Counted from the stretch's first letter, positions 53,774 to 63,010 are shown. The stretch: DNA of 64,000 bases from Vibrio rhizosphaerae (GCF_024347095.1 NZ_AP024903.1:2852001-2916000), one strand, 5' to 3'. Notes: generated from the letters alone by a model not told the origin. Numbers and translations: made by a program.

Positions 53774-54634
53774 ATGTTTACAATTGCAGCCGATGTCAAA
53801 AATGAGCTGGGAGAATGCCCGCTCTGGTGCGAGAACACGCGCAGCCTGTACTGGACCAATATCAAAGGCAGTGAACTGCTTGCCATGCAAGTGGATAATC
53901 ATGTGGTCAGGCACTGGCCGTTACCGGAAAAACTCGGCTCGTTTGCCCTGACGGATAAGGCTGACATGTTGCTGATGGGCATGGTCACCCAGCTCGGCTT
54001 TTATCATCTGAATACCGGGACATTTAACCCGCTGGTGGCATCACCGGGAGCGCCGGGAACCCGAATCAACGATGGCCGTTGTGACCGTTCCGGCAACTTT
54101 GTTTTTAGTACCATACATGAAGGGAGTCCAATTCAGCCGGTGGGGAAATTTCACCGACTGAATGCCGACACTCTGGAAGTCGAAACACTGGCACTCCCCG
54201 ATGTGTACATCCCGAATAGTATCTGCTTCAGCCCGGATGGCGGCACCATGTACTACACCGATTCGAAACTGGGCCGGATTTTCTGCTGCGATTATCCTTC
54301 GCTCAAAAATCAGCGTGTTTTCGCGGAGACAGAGGGCTCAGAAGAACCTGACGGATCATGTGTGGACGCCGAGGGTTACGTATGGAATGCCAAATGGGGC
54401 GGAAGCCGGGTTGTCCGTTACCGTCCCGATGGCACGGTCGACAGTATCCTGACCTCGCCTGCTGCTCAGCCAACCTGTCCGGTTCTCGGCGGAGATAATT
54501 TCGCGACCTTATACTGCACCAGCGCACGAGTCGGACTCTCAGCCCCTTCTGAATATGACGGCACGTTGTTAAAAGCAGTGTCAGCCGTTGCCCCCGGTTT
54601 GCCGGAAAGTCGTTTTGTGGTCAAATTACGATAG
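53774..54634 (+). CDS. SMP-30/gluconolactonase-family protein
   Basis: 286 residues, AAAGGAAA site upstream. Beta-propeller signatures: ELGECPLWCENTRSLYWTNI, RINDGRCDRSGNFVFSTIHE, PNSICFSPDGGTMYYTDSKL and EEPDGSCVDAEGYVWNAKWG. The conserved metal-binding Glu, Asn and Asp are present (GECP, INDGR, PDG). Family members hydrolyse sugar lactones. It lies 278 bp from the divergent MarR-GNAT gene and may share regulation with it. Confidence 0.9.
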   Translation: MFTIAADVKNELGECPLWCENTRSLYWTNIKGSELLAMQVDNHVVRHWPLPEKLGSFALTDKADMLLMGMVTQLGFYHLNTGTFNPLVASPGAPGTRINDGRCDRSGNFVFSTIHEGSPIQPVGKFHRLNADTLEVETLALPDVYIPNSICFSPDGGTMYYTDSKLGRIFCCDYPSLKNQRVFAETEGSEEPDGSCVDAEGYVWNAKWGGSRVVRYRPDGTVDSILTSPAAQPTCPVLGGDNFATLYCTSARVGLSAPSEYDGTLLKAVSAVAPGLPESRFVVKLR

Positions 54635-54708
54635 GCAAAGAGGAAAAAAGCGCAAGGCGGTGAGCGGTGAAGTCACAACCCCTGACGGCTTCTCCTCACA
54701 CAATCATG

Positions 54709-54752
54709 ACTCACGGAACTATCCACTCACGGAACTATCACTCATAGAACCA
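54709..54752. repeat. short 15-16-bp tandem repeat
   Basis: ACTCACGGAACTATCC, then ACTCACGGAACTATC, then a partial ACTCATAGAAC. About 2.7 copies between the SMP-30 gene and the DeoR-type gene. No other feature seen in this 210-bp gap. Confidence 0.6.
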
Positions 54753-54847
54753 TGCGACGATCATCGCCAGATCGGCAAAAATGATGGCTTCGTGAAGTCT
54801 TGTGGCCGAAAATATCGAGAAAACGGCCTTTCGGACAGCTCGATGAT

Positions 54848-55612
54848 TCAGTCCCCGGCAACGACGAATTCTGTGCCAGCCTTTTTAAACAACGCTTGGT
54901 AATCCGGTTCCGGGCAGATATCCGTAATACAAAGATCAAACTCAGAGAGATGCGCGATTTTTAAAGCGCCCCGTTTACGAAATTTTGATGAATCAAGCAA
55001 CAAAATACTGCGTGTTGCGGATGACATCATGGCCTTTTTTACCGCAACTTTTTCCATATCGAAATCTAAAACATTGCCCAATGAATCCAGACCAGAAGCA
55101 CAAATCAGTGCACAGTCTGCAAAATAGCTGCGAATTTCATCGCAGGTTTTCGCGCCGGTCAGAGAGCCATCGGCACCTCGCAAAGTACCACCGGTCACAA
55201 TCACATTATGTTCACTCCCATGTGCTGCAAAAATCATGGCCGCAGATAAGTTATGAGTCATAATTTGTCGCCCCGGCAACAGCGCCATTGCCGATGCCAC
55301 CCGGTCACACGTCGTGCCCGTATCAATAAAACAGCTCTCCGTCGGTTCCAGACATGCTAACGCGGCTTTAGCAATGACCGATTTAGCGTCCGTCATCATT
55401 TCAGATTTAAATCGATACCCCAACCGCACGTCGGTATCCGCTTCAGTCACTCCGCCATGAAAACGCTGCAAGAGATTTTCATCACACAATTTTTTCAGAT
55501 CGCGCCGAATGGTGGGCTGTGAACAATCCAGCTTTTTGGCTAAAAACTCGATCGAGGCATACCCTTGCTGGCGAACAATTTCTAATAATTTCTGGTGTCG
55601 GACCCGGGACAA
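54848..55612 (-). CDS. DeoR-family transcription repressor
   Basis: 254 residues from a TTG at 55612 with GGAG eight bases upstream (no better start is seen). N-terminal HTH: ASIEFLAKKLDCSQPTIRRD, then LLQRFHGGVT. C-terminal sugar-phosphate sensing domain: CFIDTGTTCDRVASAM, VIVTGGTLRGADGSLTG and LLLDSSKFRKRGALKI. Divergent from the LOG/ABC operon across 98 bp, so it probably represses that operon in response to a phosphorylated ligand. Confidence 0.9.
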   Translation of the reverse strand: MSRVRHQKLLEIVRQQGYASIEFLAKKLDCSQPTIRRDLKKLCDENLLQRFHGGVTEADTDVRLGYRFKSEMMTDAKSVIAKAALACLEPTESCFIDTGTTCDRVASAMALLPGRQIMTHNLSAAMIFAAHGSEHNVIVTGGTLRGADGSLTGAKTCDEIRSYFADCALICASGLDSLGNVLDFDMEKVAVKKAMMSSATRSILLLDSSKFRKRGALKIAHLSEFDLCITDICPEPDYQALFKKAGTEFVVAGD

Positions 55613-55632
55613 TTGATGATCTCCAAATTGTC
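55608..55632. promoter_or_regulatory. inverted repeat at the DeoR-type start
   Basis: GACAATT - 11 bases - AATTGTC spans the start codon of the repressor. Candidate operator for autoregulation or for the divergent operon. Short arms, so modest confidence. Confidence 0.4.
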
Positions 55633-55710
55633 ATAATGAACGTTTATGCTCAAATCTACCAAAATTCACACCCTTTGTGATTTATTCTGCTTAAGAGTCA
55701 TAAAAAATTC

Positions 55711-56367
55711 ATGAATACATTGTTTTCTCTCGAAATAACAACCAACCGTCTTTACTGTAATGGTAAAGCGACACTGATTCGTCTTATCGATGCGGATAGT
55801 GCATTTGCTCTGAGACTGAAAGAGTGCCTGAGTCAGCAAGAGGTCCTAAAACTCATCCGCGACTTTCCCAATGAAGTTCAGATCCCCCCGGTCGGTGTGA
55901 TTGGCCCCAAAGAGGCGACAGACGCTCAATATCAATGCGCACAGACCCTTGGACATATGCTTGCCAGTCTTGGGCTTTGTGTCATTTGCGGCGGACGAAA
56001 CGGCTCAATGGAAGCTGTTTGTAAAGGCGTCTATCAGGCAGGCGGGAAATCGATCGCTCTGCTTCCCGGCGATAGTTGGCTGGAAGCGAACCCTTACGTG
56101 ACTATCCCTGTCGTCACCAATATGGGGCCAACCAGAAACTCATTAATCGCTCAGACCGCTTTTGCCCTGATTGCAGTTGGCGGCGGTTACGGCACTCTGA
56201 CAGAAATGGCCTATGGTCTGCATTACGATAAAGCAGTATTTGCCACCTGCGACGCACCTCAAATTAAAGGCGCCCGATACGACACTGATCTTGAGGCCAT
56301 TGTAACCAATATATGCAACATCTTATTTGGTGATCTGTCATTCAATGAACCCGCGATCGCGCCATAA
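55711..56367 (+). CDS. LOG/SLOG-family nucleotide-binding protein (TIGR00725-like)
   Basis: 218 residues. Rossmann-like SLOG fold: QIPPVGVIGPKEATDAQYQC, LGLCVICGGRNGSMEAVCKG, NMGPTRNSLIAQTAFALIAV and GGGYGTLTEMAYGLHY. GGxxG and PxRN..GGxGTxxE are the LOG hallmarks (nucleotide or base-linked sugar binding). First about 50 residues are an extra segment. It begins an operon with an ABC importer and is the only enzyme-like protein in it, so it may process the imported compound. Confidence 0.85.
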   Translation: MNTLFSLEITTNRLYCNGKATLIRLIDADSAFALRLKECLSQQEVLKLIRDFPNEVQIPPVGVIGPKEATDAQYQCAQTLGHMLASLGLCVICGGRNGSMEAVCKGVYQAGGKSIALLPGDSWLEANPYVTIPVVTNMGPTRNSLIAQTAFALIAVGGGYGTLTEMAYGLHYDKAVFATCDAPQIKGARYDTDLEAIVTNICNILFGDLSFNEPAIAP

Positions 56368-56447
56368 ACAAACCTTAAACAATACGTAATCAAAATGTCA
56401 TCGCACAGCATCATGATCACAAACAATCAAATTGAACGATTGTTGTC

Positions 56448-57224
56448 ATGAAAAAGATTACGTCTATTTACATTATTTATTTGTTGCTACCAATTCTCCT
56501 TTTGGCAGTCGGCTCCTTTGGACAAAGTTGGGTCAATACGCTGCTGCCAAACGGATTTACCTTCGACTGGTATCGTCAGATATTGCAGTCAACCGCTTAT
56601 CTTAATGCGTTATTGATGAGTCTGCAGGTCTGTATCGCCGTCTGTCTGGTTAATTTATTGGTGGTGACACCGGTGGTGTACTTACTCCAGTTAACGGATA
56701 GTTTGCGATTAAATAAGATCTCCCGCATGTCAGCACTCATGCCGATAGCGGTTCCGGAACTGGTGATAGGTTTTGGTTTCATCCTTGCTTTCACCTCAGA
56801 TGCGCTGCCCTGGCTCGGCACCACGTGGGTCCTGATTCTTGGTCACTGGGTGCTGACATTCCCTTATTTTTTCTTCAGTCTGTCGGCGGATATTGAGAAG
56901 TCCCCCCTCAAAAGTCTGGACCGAGTCGCGCAGTCTTTCGGCGCATCATCTGTCCGGCGCTTTGTCACCGTCTTTTTGCCTCTGGCATCACAATCACTAC
57001 TGACCGGCCTTTTGACGGTAGCAGCGATTTCATTGGGTGAATTTCAACTCAGCAACCTTATCGCCGGATTTATGAACCGGACTTACCCCACCTTGTTACT
57101 ACAGGCTTTCTATGGCGCGACGGGGCTTGCTTGTGCCGCCACGATGATTTTACTGGTGCTGGCAATAACCATGTCACTACTCTCCAGTCTTCCTCACGGA
57201 TCAAATGCAAGGAGTCACAGCTAA
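56448..57224 (+). CDS. ABC importer permease 1
   Basis: 258 residues, six hydrophobic segments, PotC/ModB-like inner-membrane permease. EAA-type coupling motif DRVAQSFGASSVRRFVTVFL near residue 165. The stop overlaps the ATPase start (TAATG). Part of a complete permease-ATPase-binding protein-permease set. Confidence 0.9.
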   Translation: MKKITSIYIIYLLLPILLLAVGSFGQSWVNTLLPNGFTFDWYRQILQSTAYLNALLMSLQVCIAVCLVNLLVVTPVVYLLQLTDSLRLNKISRMSALMPIAVPELVIGFGFILAFTSDALPWLGTTWVLILGHWVLTFPYFFFSLSADIEKSPLKSLDRVAQSFGASSVRRFVTVFLPLASQSLLTGLLTVAAISLGEFQLSNLIAGFMNRTYPTLLLQAFYGATGLACAATMILLVLAITMSLLSSLPHGSNARSHS

Positions 57225-58255
57225 TGATTGAATTTCGCTCCGTCTCTTTTACGTATCCCGGTAGTGATGTCGGTGTACATGATATTTCGTTATCGGTGAA
57301 CAATGGTGAATTACTGGCTATCCTTGGTAAAAGTGGCTGTGGAAAAACCACGTTACTCAAACTTCTGGCCGGATTTGAACAGCCAAGTTCAGGACAAGTC
57401 ATCATTCATCATCAAGATCAATCGGGCATTCCATGTTCGCAACGCCGTCTTGGCATTGTATTTCAGGACTATGCACTCTTTCCGCATTACAACGTTTTAA
57501 AGAATGTCATGTACCCGCTCAAAATCAATAAAACGGCCAATGCCCGGGAGAAAGCAATGGCGATGATCGAGCTGGTTGGTCTTGGGGGGATGGAAAACCG
57601 AATGCCTCACCAGCTTTCCGGAGGACAGAAACAACGTGTGGCACTGGCTCGCGCTTTGGTTTTCGAACCGCAAGCGCTGCTGCTGGATGAACCCCTGTCG
57701 GCACTCGATGCGTCCCTCCGTCAGGAAATGCGCGACGAAATTGTCAAAATCCAAAAAACACTCAATATCACGACCTTTTTGATTACGCATGATCAGGAAG
57801 AAGCCATGAGCATGGCCGATCAGGTTGCGGTGATGGAAAATGGTCGAATTCAGCAATGTGGTCAGCCGTTGACGATTTATCACCACCCCAATTCCGTCGC
57901 CGTGGCTCGCTTTGTCGGTAAAGCCAATATTTTATCCGGCACAACAGCACAAAACGGTCTGATCAAAACTGCGTTGGGTGATCTTCGCTTACCACAAACA
58001 GATTTGATGGCAAATCAGTCCGTTCAGTTAGTGATCCGACCGGAACAAATTATTGCAGCACCAGATACCACAACACCCAACCAATTTGCAGTGGAAGCCA
58101 TCGAACAACAGCAATTTCTCGGCCATACCATGGCTTACCGACTACGCGTCAGTGGCCAGCCTCTTGATGTATATACCCCTTATTTAACGACACCATTAAC
58201 CCGAATCGCCATTCCTGCCGAATCGGTTCATGTGATTGAAAACGGAGACTTTTGA
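57224..58255 (+). CDS. ABC importer ATP-binding protein
   Basis: 343 residues from the ATG at 57224 (longer frame starts inside the permease and is discarded). Walker A GKSGCGKTT, Q-loop FQDYALFPHY, signature LSGGQKQRVALARAL, Walker B ALLLDEPLSALDASL, switch His in ITHDQEEAMS. C-terminal TOBE-type domain (QSVQLVIRPEQIIAAPD) as in spermidine, iron or maltose-type importers. Powers uptake. Confidence 0.95.
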   Translation: MIEFRSVSFTYPGSDVGVHDISLSVNNGELLAILGKSGCGKTTLLKLLAGFEQPSSGQVIIHHQDQSGIPCSQRRLGIVFQDYALFPHYNVLKNVMYPLKINKTANAREKAMAMIELVGLGGMENRMPHQLSGGQKQRVALARALVFEPQALLLDEPLSALDASLRQEMRDEIVKIQKTLNITTFLITHDQEEAMSMADQVAVMENGRIQQCGQPLTIYHHPNSVAVARFVGKANILSGTTAQNGLIKTALGDLRLPQTDLMANQSVQLVIRPEQIIAAPDTTTPNQFAVEAIEQQQFLGHTMAYRLRVSGQPLDVYTPYLTTPLTRIAIPAESVHVIENGDF

Positions 58256-59334
58256 TGAAATCTTTCAAGACTACGCTCGCGGCAACCTTACTGGCACTGT
58301 TACCCGTGTGCAGCAGTATGGCTCAAGCCCTAAAAAGCCCGGAATTGTACCCGGGAGAACAAGCTCAATACGACAAAGCCACCAAAGAAGGCATGGTGGT
58401 TTCATTTGACACCGGCCCGACTTGGGCGAACTGGGGCACGATGTTTAAAGCATTCAAAAAACGCTATCCGGGGATGGAAATTGTTTACAATGATTTGGGG
58501 TCAGCAGCAACGGTTGTTGCGCTGGAGAAATCTAAACATCGCCCTCAAGCCGATACAGCATATTACTTTGGCGCATCAGCAATTGATGCGAGTAAACGAC
58601 ATCTTCTGAGTGGATTCAAACCCGTTAACTTCAATAAAATTCCTCAGGTTTTTAAAGATCCGGATGGCAAATGGTTCACCATTCATACTTTAAATGTGGC
58701 GTTTCTGGTGAATAAAAAACTGGTTAAACATGTGCCTGCGTCTTGGGCCGATTTACAGAAGCCCGAATACAAGAACAGCATCGTTTATCAAGATCCCCGA
58801 ACGACTGGTCAGGGACAAGTTGTTGTTTTAGCCGCAAATGATGCCCAAGGCGGTGATATGTCCAATGTCGCTCCTGGCGCGCAATACTTTGGCCACTTAA
58901 AAACCATCGGTAATACTTTACGAGTGGTCGGAACCACACCATACGCACAGTTCGTTAAAGGTGAAATTCCGATTTGGATTGGTTACGAAAACGATGGTCT
59001 GAAAGCGATGATGAAAGATGGTATGGGCGAGAACGTCGCGGTCATCATTCCCAAAGAGGCTTCGCTTGCCACACCTTATGCTATCTCAATGGTAAAAAAT
59101 GGGCCGAATCCTGAATCAGCGAAATTATGGCTGAATTTTGTGATGTCTGAAAAGGGGCAATCCATTTTTGCAGAGGGCTTTGTTCGTCCGGTACTGACAG
59201 AGATGCCCCTGCCAAAATCAGTCCAGGATAAGTTAGTGAAAGCGCCTCAGATTCACCCTCTGGACCTTGAAGCCGCGGCTAAAATCAAACCACAACTTGA
59301 TAAGCTGTGGGCGAAAGCGGTCCTCACTCACTAA
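58255..59334 (+). CDS. ABC importer periplasmic substrate-binding protein
   Basis: 359 residues from the ATG at 58255, which overlaps the ATPase stop (TGATG). Signal peptide TTLAATLLALLPVCSSMAQA. Family-1-type solute-binding fold: EGMVVSFDTGPTWANWGTMF, IPQVFKDPDGKWFTIHTLNV, NKKLVKHVPASWADLQKPEY and MVKNGPNPESAKLWLNFVMS. The style is that of iron/thiamine/phosphonate-type binding proteins. Ligand unknown. Confidence 0.92.
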   Translation: MKSFKTTLAATLLALLPVCSSMAQALKSPELYPGEQAQYDKATKEGMVVSFDTGPTWANWGTMFKAFKKRYPGMEIVYNDLGSAATVVALEKSKHRPQADTAYYFGASAIDASKRHLLSGFKPVNFNKIPQVFKDPDGKWFTIHTLNVAFLVNKKLVKHVPASWADLQKPEYKNSIVYQDPRTTGQGQVVVLAANDAQGGDMSNVAPGAQYFGHLKTIGNTLRVVGTTPYAQFVKGEIPIWIGYENDGLKAMMKDGMGENVAVIIPKEASLATPYAISMVKNGPNPESAKLWLNFVMSEKGQSIFAEGFVRPVLTEMPLPKSVQDKLVKAPQIHPLDLEAAAKIKPQLDKLWAKAVLTH

Positions 59335-59353
59335 TTATAATAAGGATAAAACT

Positions 59354-60184
59354 GTGAAACTTGTAAAATGGGTGCGTTGGCTCACCGTCACTCCCGGATT
59401 GCTTGGTTACGGCCTGTTTTTCATTTTTCCTGTGATGTTAGTTTTTTCTGAGGCGCTTTCCGCGCCTCTCGAAACCTTCAATCGCATGATTTCTGATAGT
59501 TACCTCGTGGGAAGTATCCAAGGGAGTCTCTTTCTTGCACTCGCCACATCGGCAGGCTCACTCACCGTTGCCCTGTGTATCGCCCGATTTTTAAGCCAGT
59601 GCCACCCTGTCGTCCGACAGTGGTTAAGCGTGGGGATTGCTCTCCCATTAGTCTTTAGCGGGTTGATTGTCGCCTACGGTTTTATTCTCACTTTCGGAAG
59701 AGCAGGCTTTGTAACGCAATTGCTCGGCCATGTCGGTGTCCCGGAATCCGTGTTCGGTAATCTGATTTTTACACCCTTTGGGCTGGGGCTGGCGTATTGC
59801 TACTACCTGATCCCCAGAGCCGTATTTATTTTGCTCCCCGTCATGTTAAATTTTGACTGGCAGCAAATGAAGGTTTCCGAAAGTTTCGGCGCTTCAAAAT
59901 GGCAAAGCTACCGCTACATCTTTATCCCTCAGCTTTACCCGGCGATGATCACTTCACTATGTGTCATGGTCTCGGTGGCACTCGGAGCATATGGGACCGC
60001 ATTAGCGCTGTCCGGCACCCAACTGAATATATTACCTCTCACGCTTTACAGTAAAATATCTGATGGCGGGACCGATTTCCCGGTCGTAGGCATGTTATCT
60101 ATCGTTTTGGTCGCCCTGTGTATTGCGTTTACTTATCTGGCAGAATGGTTTAAACGTCGCTATGAATTCGCAGGTTCGTCATAG
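59354..60184 (+). CDS. ABC importer permease 2
   Basis: 276 residues from a GTG at 59354 with AAGGATAAAACT upstream; earlier in-frame starts lie inside the binding-protein gene. Six hydrophobic segments. EAA motif KVSESFGASKWQSYRYIFIP. Completes the importer. Confidence 0.9.
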   Translation: MKLVKWVRWLTVTPGLLGYGLFFIFPVMLVFSEALSAPLETFNRMISDSYLVGSIQGSLFLALATSAGSLTVALCIARFLSQCHPVVRQWLSVGIALPLVFSGLIVAYGFILTFGRAGFVTQLLGHVGVPESVFGNLIFTPFGLGLAYCYYLIPRAVFILLPVMLNFDWQQMKVSESFGASKWQSYRYIFIPQLYPAMITSLCVMVSVALGAYGTALALSGTQLNILPLTLYSKISDGGTDFPVVGMLSIVLVALCIAFTYLAEWFKRRYEFAGSS

Positions 60185-60303
60185 TTCAATATAAATCAAA
60201 TCGTTAAAGATCCATTGACTCTGTTGTTTGAATAACAATGTATTTGAATAACGATCTCGTTTGAATCACAACGGCTCCTGTGAGTTGGTACTATGAATTG
60301 GTA

Positions 60304-61323
60304 CTAATTGGGGCATTGCTGATCTTTAATCCAATGAGCCATTATATTAAAAGCATTGGGTGAATATGAGTAACGACCGAATAACACAAACAGGTATTCT
60401 TTCCATACAGGCCATTGAGATGACAGTTGATAGTCGAAAAGTTCGCTACGGAGAAGGCCGTGAGTGGCGTTAGGTAACTGTTTTATACATCGGGATACAT
60501 CACGGGGAAGCAGTCTGTGCCAAACGTCAACTGTCTCCGTGTGATCGACATTTCGGTCCTGTTCTCCCATCAGCAACAAGGTAGCTGTATGCATCTCAGA
60601 TATATCTTTTCTTGCATCAGACTGTGAATTACGCCGTTCAAAATCGGCTCTGGTACAAATAGAGGCACAGGGTTCGCTAGCTTTTGCGATGCTGAACTGT
60701 TCGTTAAATGCCAGTTCAGCTTTTTTCTGAGCTTCTTTTATCGCGTCAACAGCGTAATGCTCTAGTTTAAGTCGTTCTCCGGTGTAGTAAATGCTTTGAC
60801 TTCGCCAGTTGATTGCGGCACCGACAAGAACAGCAAAATCAGTTTTGGTTAACTGACTCGCCTTAGGAACAACCCAACCCGCCTGAGAAAAACCAAGATA
60901 CCCGCCACGACTATTTCTCAGTTCAGGCAGTTCTCTAAGTTGTTTCATCGCTGTGGCGGCCTCAACCGAACGATCGAACATCGTCTGAGCGAACCAATTG
61001 CCTGAGCTAAGGCCAACACCCGGCTTATCCCAAGAATAAACAGCAATACCATTTGATACCAGAAAACGAACCAATGGGACATAGCCTCCGTTTGACCAGC
61101 GATCTTGTGGTCCATCGCCGTGAATGAAGACAACAAATGGCGGGGAAACAACATGAGGCGGAAGGATCAGTGTTCCACTTAAAACGTCACTGCCATGAGT
61201 AAAAGATAACGTTCTCTGAGTGCCAGTGTTTTCTAATCCAAAAGTCAAAAAACGGAACACCATGAAAAGAAAGATTAAAACCACCAACAATAACAGAGAT
61301 TTTTGCGACTTATATTTAATCAT
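60304..61323 (-). CDS. alpha/beta hydrolase, membrane-anchored
   Basis: 339 residues. One N-terminal transmembrane segment (LLLLVVLIFLFMVFRFLTFG). Hydrolase motifs: VFIHGDGPQDRWSNGG, YSWDKPGVGLSSGNW, nucleophile elbow YLGFSQAGWVVP and a late Asp in MGEQDRNVDH and His in PNATHGLL. Likely a periplasmic esterase or peptidase-like enzyme; substrate unknown. Leftward, not linked to the ABC operon. Confidence 0.85.
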   Translation of the reverse strand: MIKYKSQKSLLLLVVLIFLFMVFRFLTFGLENTGTQRTLSFTHGSDVLSGTLILPPHVVSPPFVVFIHGDGPQDRWSNGGYVPLVRFLVSNGIAVYSWDKPGVGLSSGNWFAQTMFDRSVEAATAMKQLRELPELRNSRGGYLGFSQAGWVVPKASQLTKTDFAVLVGAAINWRSQSIYYTGERLKLEHYAVDAIKEAQKKAELAFNEQFSIAKASEPCASICTRADFERRNSQSDARKDISEMHTATLLLMGEQDRNVDHTETVDVWHRLLPRDVSRCIKQLPNATHGLLRSELFDYQLSSQWPVWKEYLFVLFGRYSYSPNAFNIMAHWIKDQQCPN

Positions 61324-61712
61324 CAGATTACTCGACCTCTTTTCATCTCATTGCACTCACTCAAACCTGAAATATACATCAAGACACGCAGCAACTAATT
61401 ACGGGATGTTTACAGTATTGGAAAAACTCTAAAACCGTGGCCAATTTTAGTTGACCACTACACCCAAAAGTAAAAAAGATTTATGCGGTTTTAGCAAAGA
61501 AATTAGCAGTTAACCTAAAAAATAGACACTTTCAGAAAAAATATTTATTTTTACTCCAGAAAATACCACCGAACTCCAGAAAAATCCCAGCAACTTCCAG
61601 TCAACGCCCAGAACATTTTATTAATTCATTTAAAATCAATCATTTATGATAATTTGACATAAGTTTAAAAAAGTTTAGCCTACAAAAATAACAAGTAATG
61701 AAGGAGAAATTT

Positions 61713-61805
61713 ATGAAAGATTTTTCAGAGGCATTAATACTATTTTTAGGCGTTATAGAGGCCGTAATTCGTCTTATTAAGATCATAAAAAGTAAGAAAC
61801 CGTAG
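61713..61805 (+). CDS. 30-residue hydrophobic peptide, TisB-like candidate
   Basis: Starts MKDFSEALILFLGVIEAVIR and ends LIKIIKSKKP. One membrane-spanning amphipathic helix with a Lys-rich tail, like type I toxins such as TisB. Perfect AAGGAG six bases before the ATG, and a TTGACA -35-like hexamer at 61654. Too short for gene callers. An antisense RNA was not identified. Confidence 0.55.
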   Translation: MKDFSEALILFLGVIEAVIRLIKIIKSKKP

Positions 61806-62068
61806 CCCTGCAAGATTAAATAACAAAAACTTGCAATATTAAACAAAATAACCTTTTAAATCATAGCGATAATATCGGAACACATAATATCTCAGCTATT
61901 GATGGGGCAATTTTACTCAACAGATTCACTTCTATTTTCATGTTTATGCCGCAAATAAAACGATAGTATGCACAACAAAAAGTGGCGGCCTATAATTAAG
62001 AAATAGTAGGTCAAGAACTAACACAACTTATATGATCAAAACGAATTTGGGGGAATTTTCGATTTATA

Positions 62069-62100
62069 AATGGCAGCGTACCGATGTGAACGCTGCCATT
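62069..62100. other. perfect hairpin before the iterons
   Basis: AATGGCAGCGT / ACGCTGCCATT, an 11-bp perfect stem with a 10-base loop. No T-run. It sits directly against the first iteron. Confidence 0.6.
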
Positions 62101-62102
62101 CT

Positions 62103-62324
62103 AGTATGATACTTTAATACTCAGTATGAATCTTTATTACTTAGTATGAGTCTTTATTCCTCTCCTACACAACAATTGTAGGAAGGTAATAAAGTATCAT
62201 TCTCAGAGTCGCTGAAAGCCTTGTGCTGCCGTATGATTTTGGTGGAGCAAGAAAATAAAGTATCATACTACTTGAGTTTTACCTATTTCAAAGTTACCGA
62301 CAACAAGTAATAAAGTTTCATACC
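62103..62324. repeat. iteron-like array: three direct 20-bp repeats and three inverted copies
   Basis: AGTATGA(t/a/g)(a/t)CTTTA(a/t)TA at 62103, 62123 and 62143, exactly 20 bp apart. The reverse-complement form (TAATAAAGTATCAT) recurs at 62187, 62253 and 62308. Arrays of this type are bound by replication initiators, transposase subunits or transcription regulators. It ends about 310 bp before the next gene. Confidence 0.75.
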
Positions 62325-62635
62325 ATTTGTCATATTGATTAATTTGTATATAAAGCAAGAAGCAATAACTGCTGAATTAAGTCTAAGCATACCTCTTCTG
62401 ATTTTCTCTCAATAACTAAAAATATTCTCTCAATGTCATTAAAAACGTGAATGAAACCCCTTGATATGAGAGCATAGTTATATCGTGTTGGCTTATCGCT
62501 GGCAGTACCGGCTGATATAAACGATTAACTATCTAAACGCAGCCTTGGTATAACAAGTAAACTAAATGGTTCAAGTCTAATGAATTATGGCAGGGCAAGG
62601 TGTGCTGTGGAATCATTAGCAATGGAAAATCACTA

Positions 62636-63010
62636 ATGGATACAATACAACTAGCGCTAGACCTAGCTCTTTTAGGAGAAGCAACAAATGCTAACTATAC
62701 AGTCGTTACTTTTGGTCTGGCTGCTGCAATATTTGGCTTATTAATTATAATGCTAGATTTCTGCACATCAAAAACTACAAATAAAAATAGCCTATTGAAG
62801 CTATCATATAATGGATTCTCAGGGATTGGAGTCTTTTTGTTATGGGGGATTGGCGCTGGCATCGCAGGATTAGTTGGCGCAGCTGCTGACATTTTTGAGA
62901 TTAGCCGCACTGCCAGTGTTTTTGTTGGTGCCGGTTGGCCTGTTGTGTTACCAAGACTGCTAGCTTCTGCAAACCAAGACCTTTCTCGAGAAAGAGTTCC
63001 TACGGAGTAA
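62636..63010 (+). CDS. small membrane protein of possible defence cluster
   Basis: 124 residues from the ATG at 62636; a GTG 12 codons earlier is less likely. Three hydrophobic segments (YTVVTFGLAAAIFGLLIIML; GFSGIGVFLLWGIGAGIAGL; VFVGAGWPVVLPRLL). No recognised family. The next gene begins 4 bp after the stop, so one transcript. Confidence 0.6.
   Translation: MDTIQLALDLALLGEATNANYTVVTFGLAAAIFGLLIIMLDFCTSKTTNKNSLLKLSYNGFSGIGVFLLWGIGAGIAGLVGAAADIFEISRTASVFVGAGWPVVLPRLLASANQDLSRERVPTE

Larger units (their letters stand above)
61324..62635. other. AT-rich accessory intergenic region
   Basis: About 1.3 kb with no ordinary gene. It holds the small peptide, hairpin and iteron array listed below. 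Near 61438 the sequence TTGGCCA/TGGTCAA-like inverted motif (GGCCAATTTTAGTTGACCAC) resembles ends of IS elements (weak). Between 61553 and 61617 the motif CCAGAAAA or CCAG recurs five times. Base composition differs from the genes to the left, suggesting a transferred segment. Confidence 0.5.

Noticed and set aside
57131..57223. Longer start for the ABC ATPase
   Set aside because: It lies inside the permease gene; the TAATG overlap with the start at 57224 is the normal arrangement.
61430..61480. GGCCAATTTTAGTTGACCAC as an insertion-sequence end
   Set aside because: Only one end is visible and no transposase lies nearby; kept only as a remark in the intergenic entry.
61640..61846. 68-codon frame opposite the small hydrophobic peptide
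   Set aside because: No ribosome site and low-complexity sequence; likely the shadow of AT-rich DNA, though an antisense RNA there would matter.
62521..62635. ATAACAAGT-like sequence suggesting an integron attC site
   Set aside because: No matching inverse core with complementary arms was found at the right spacing.
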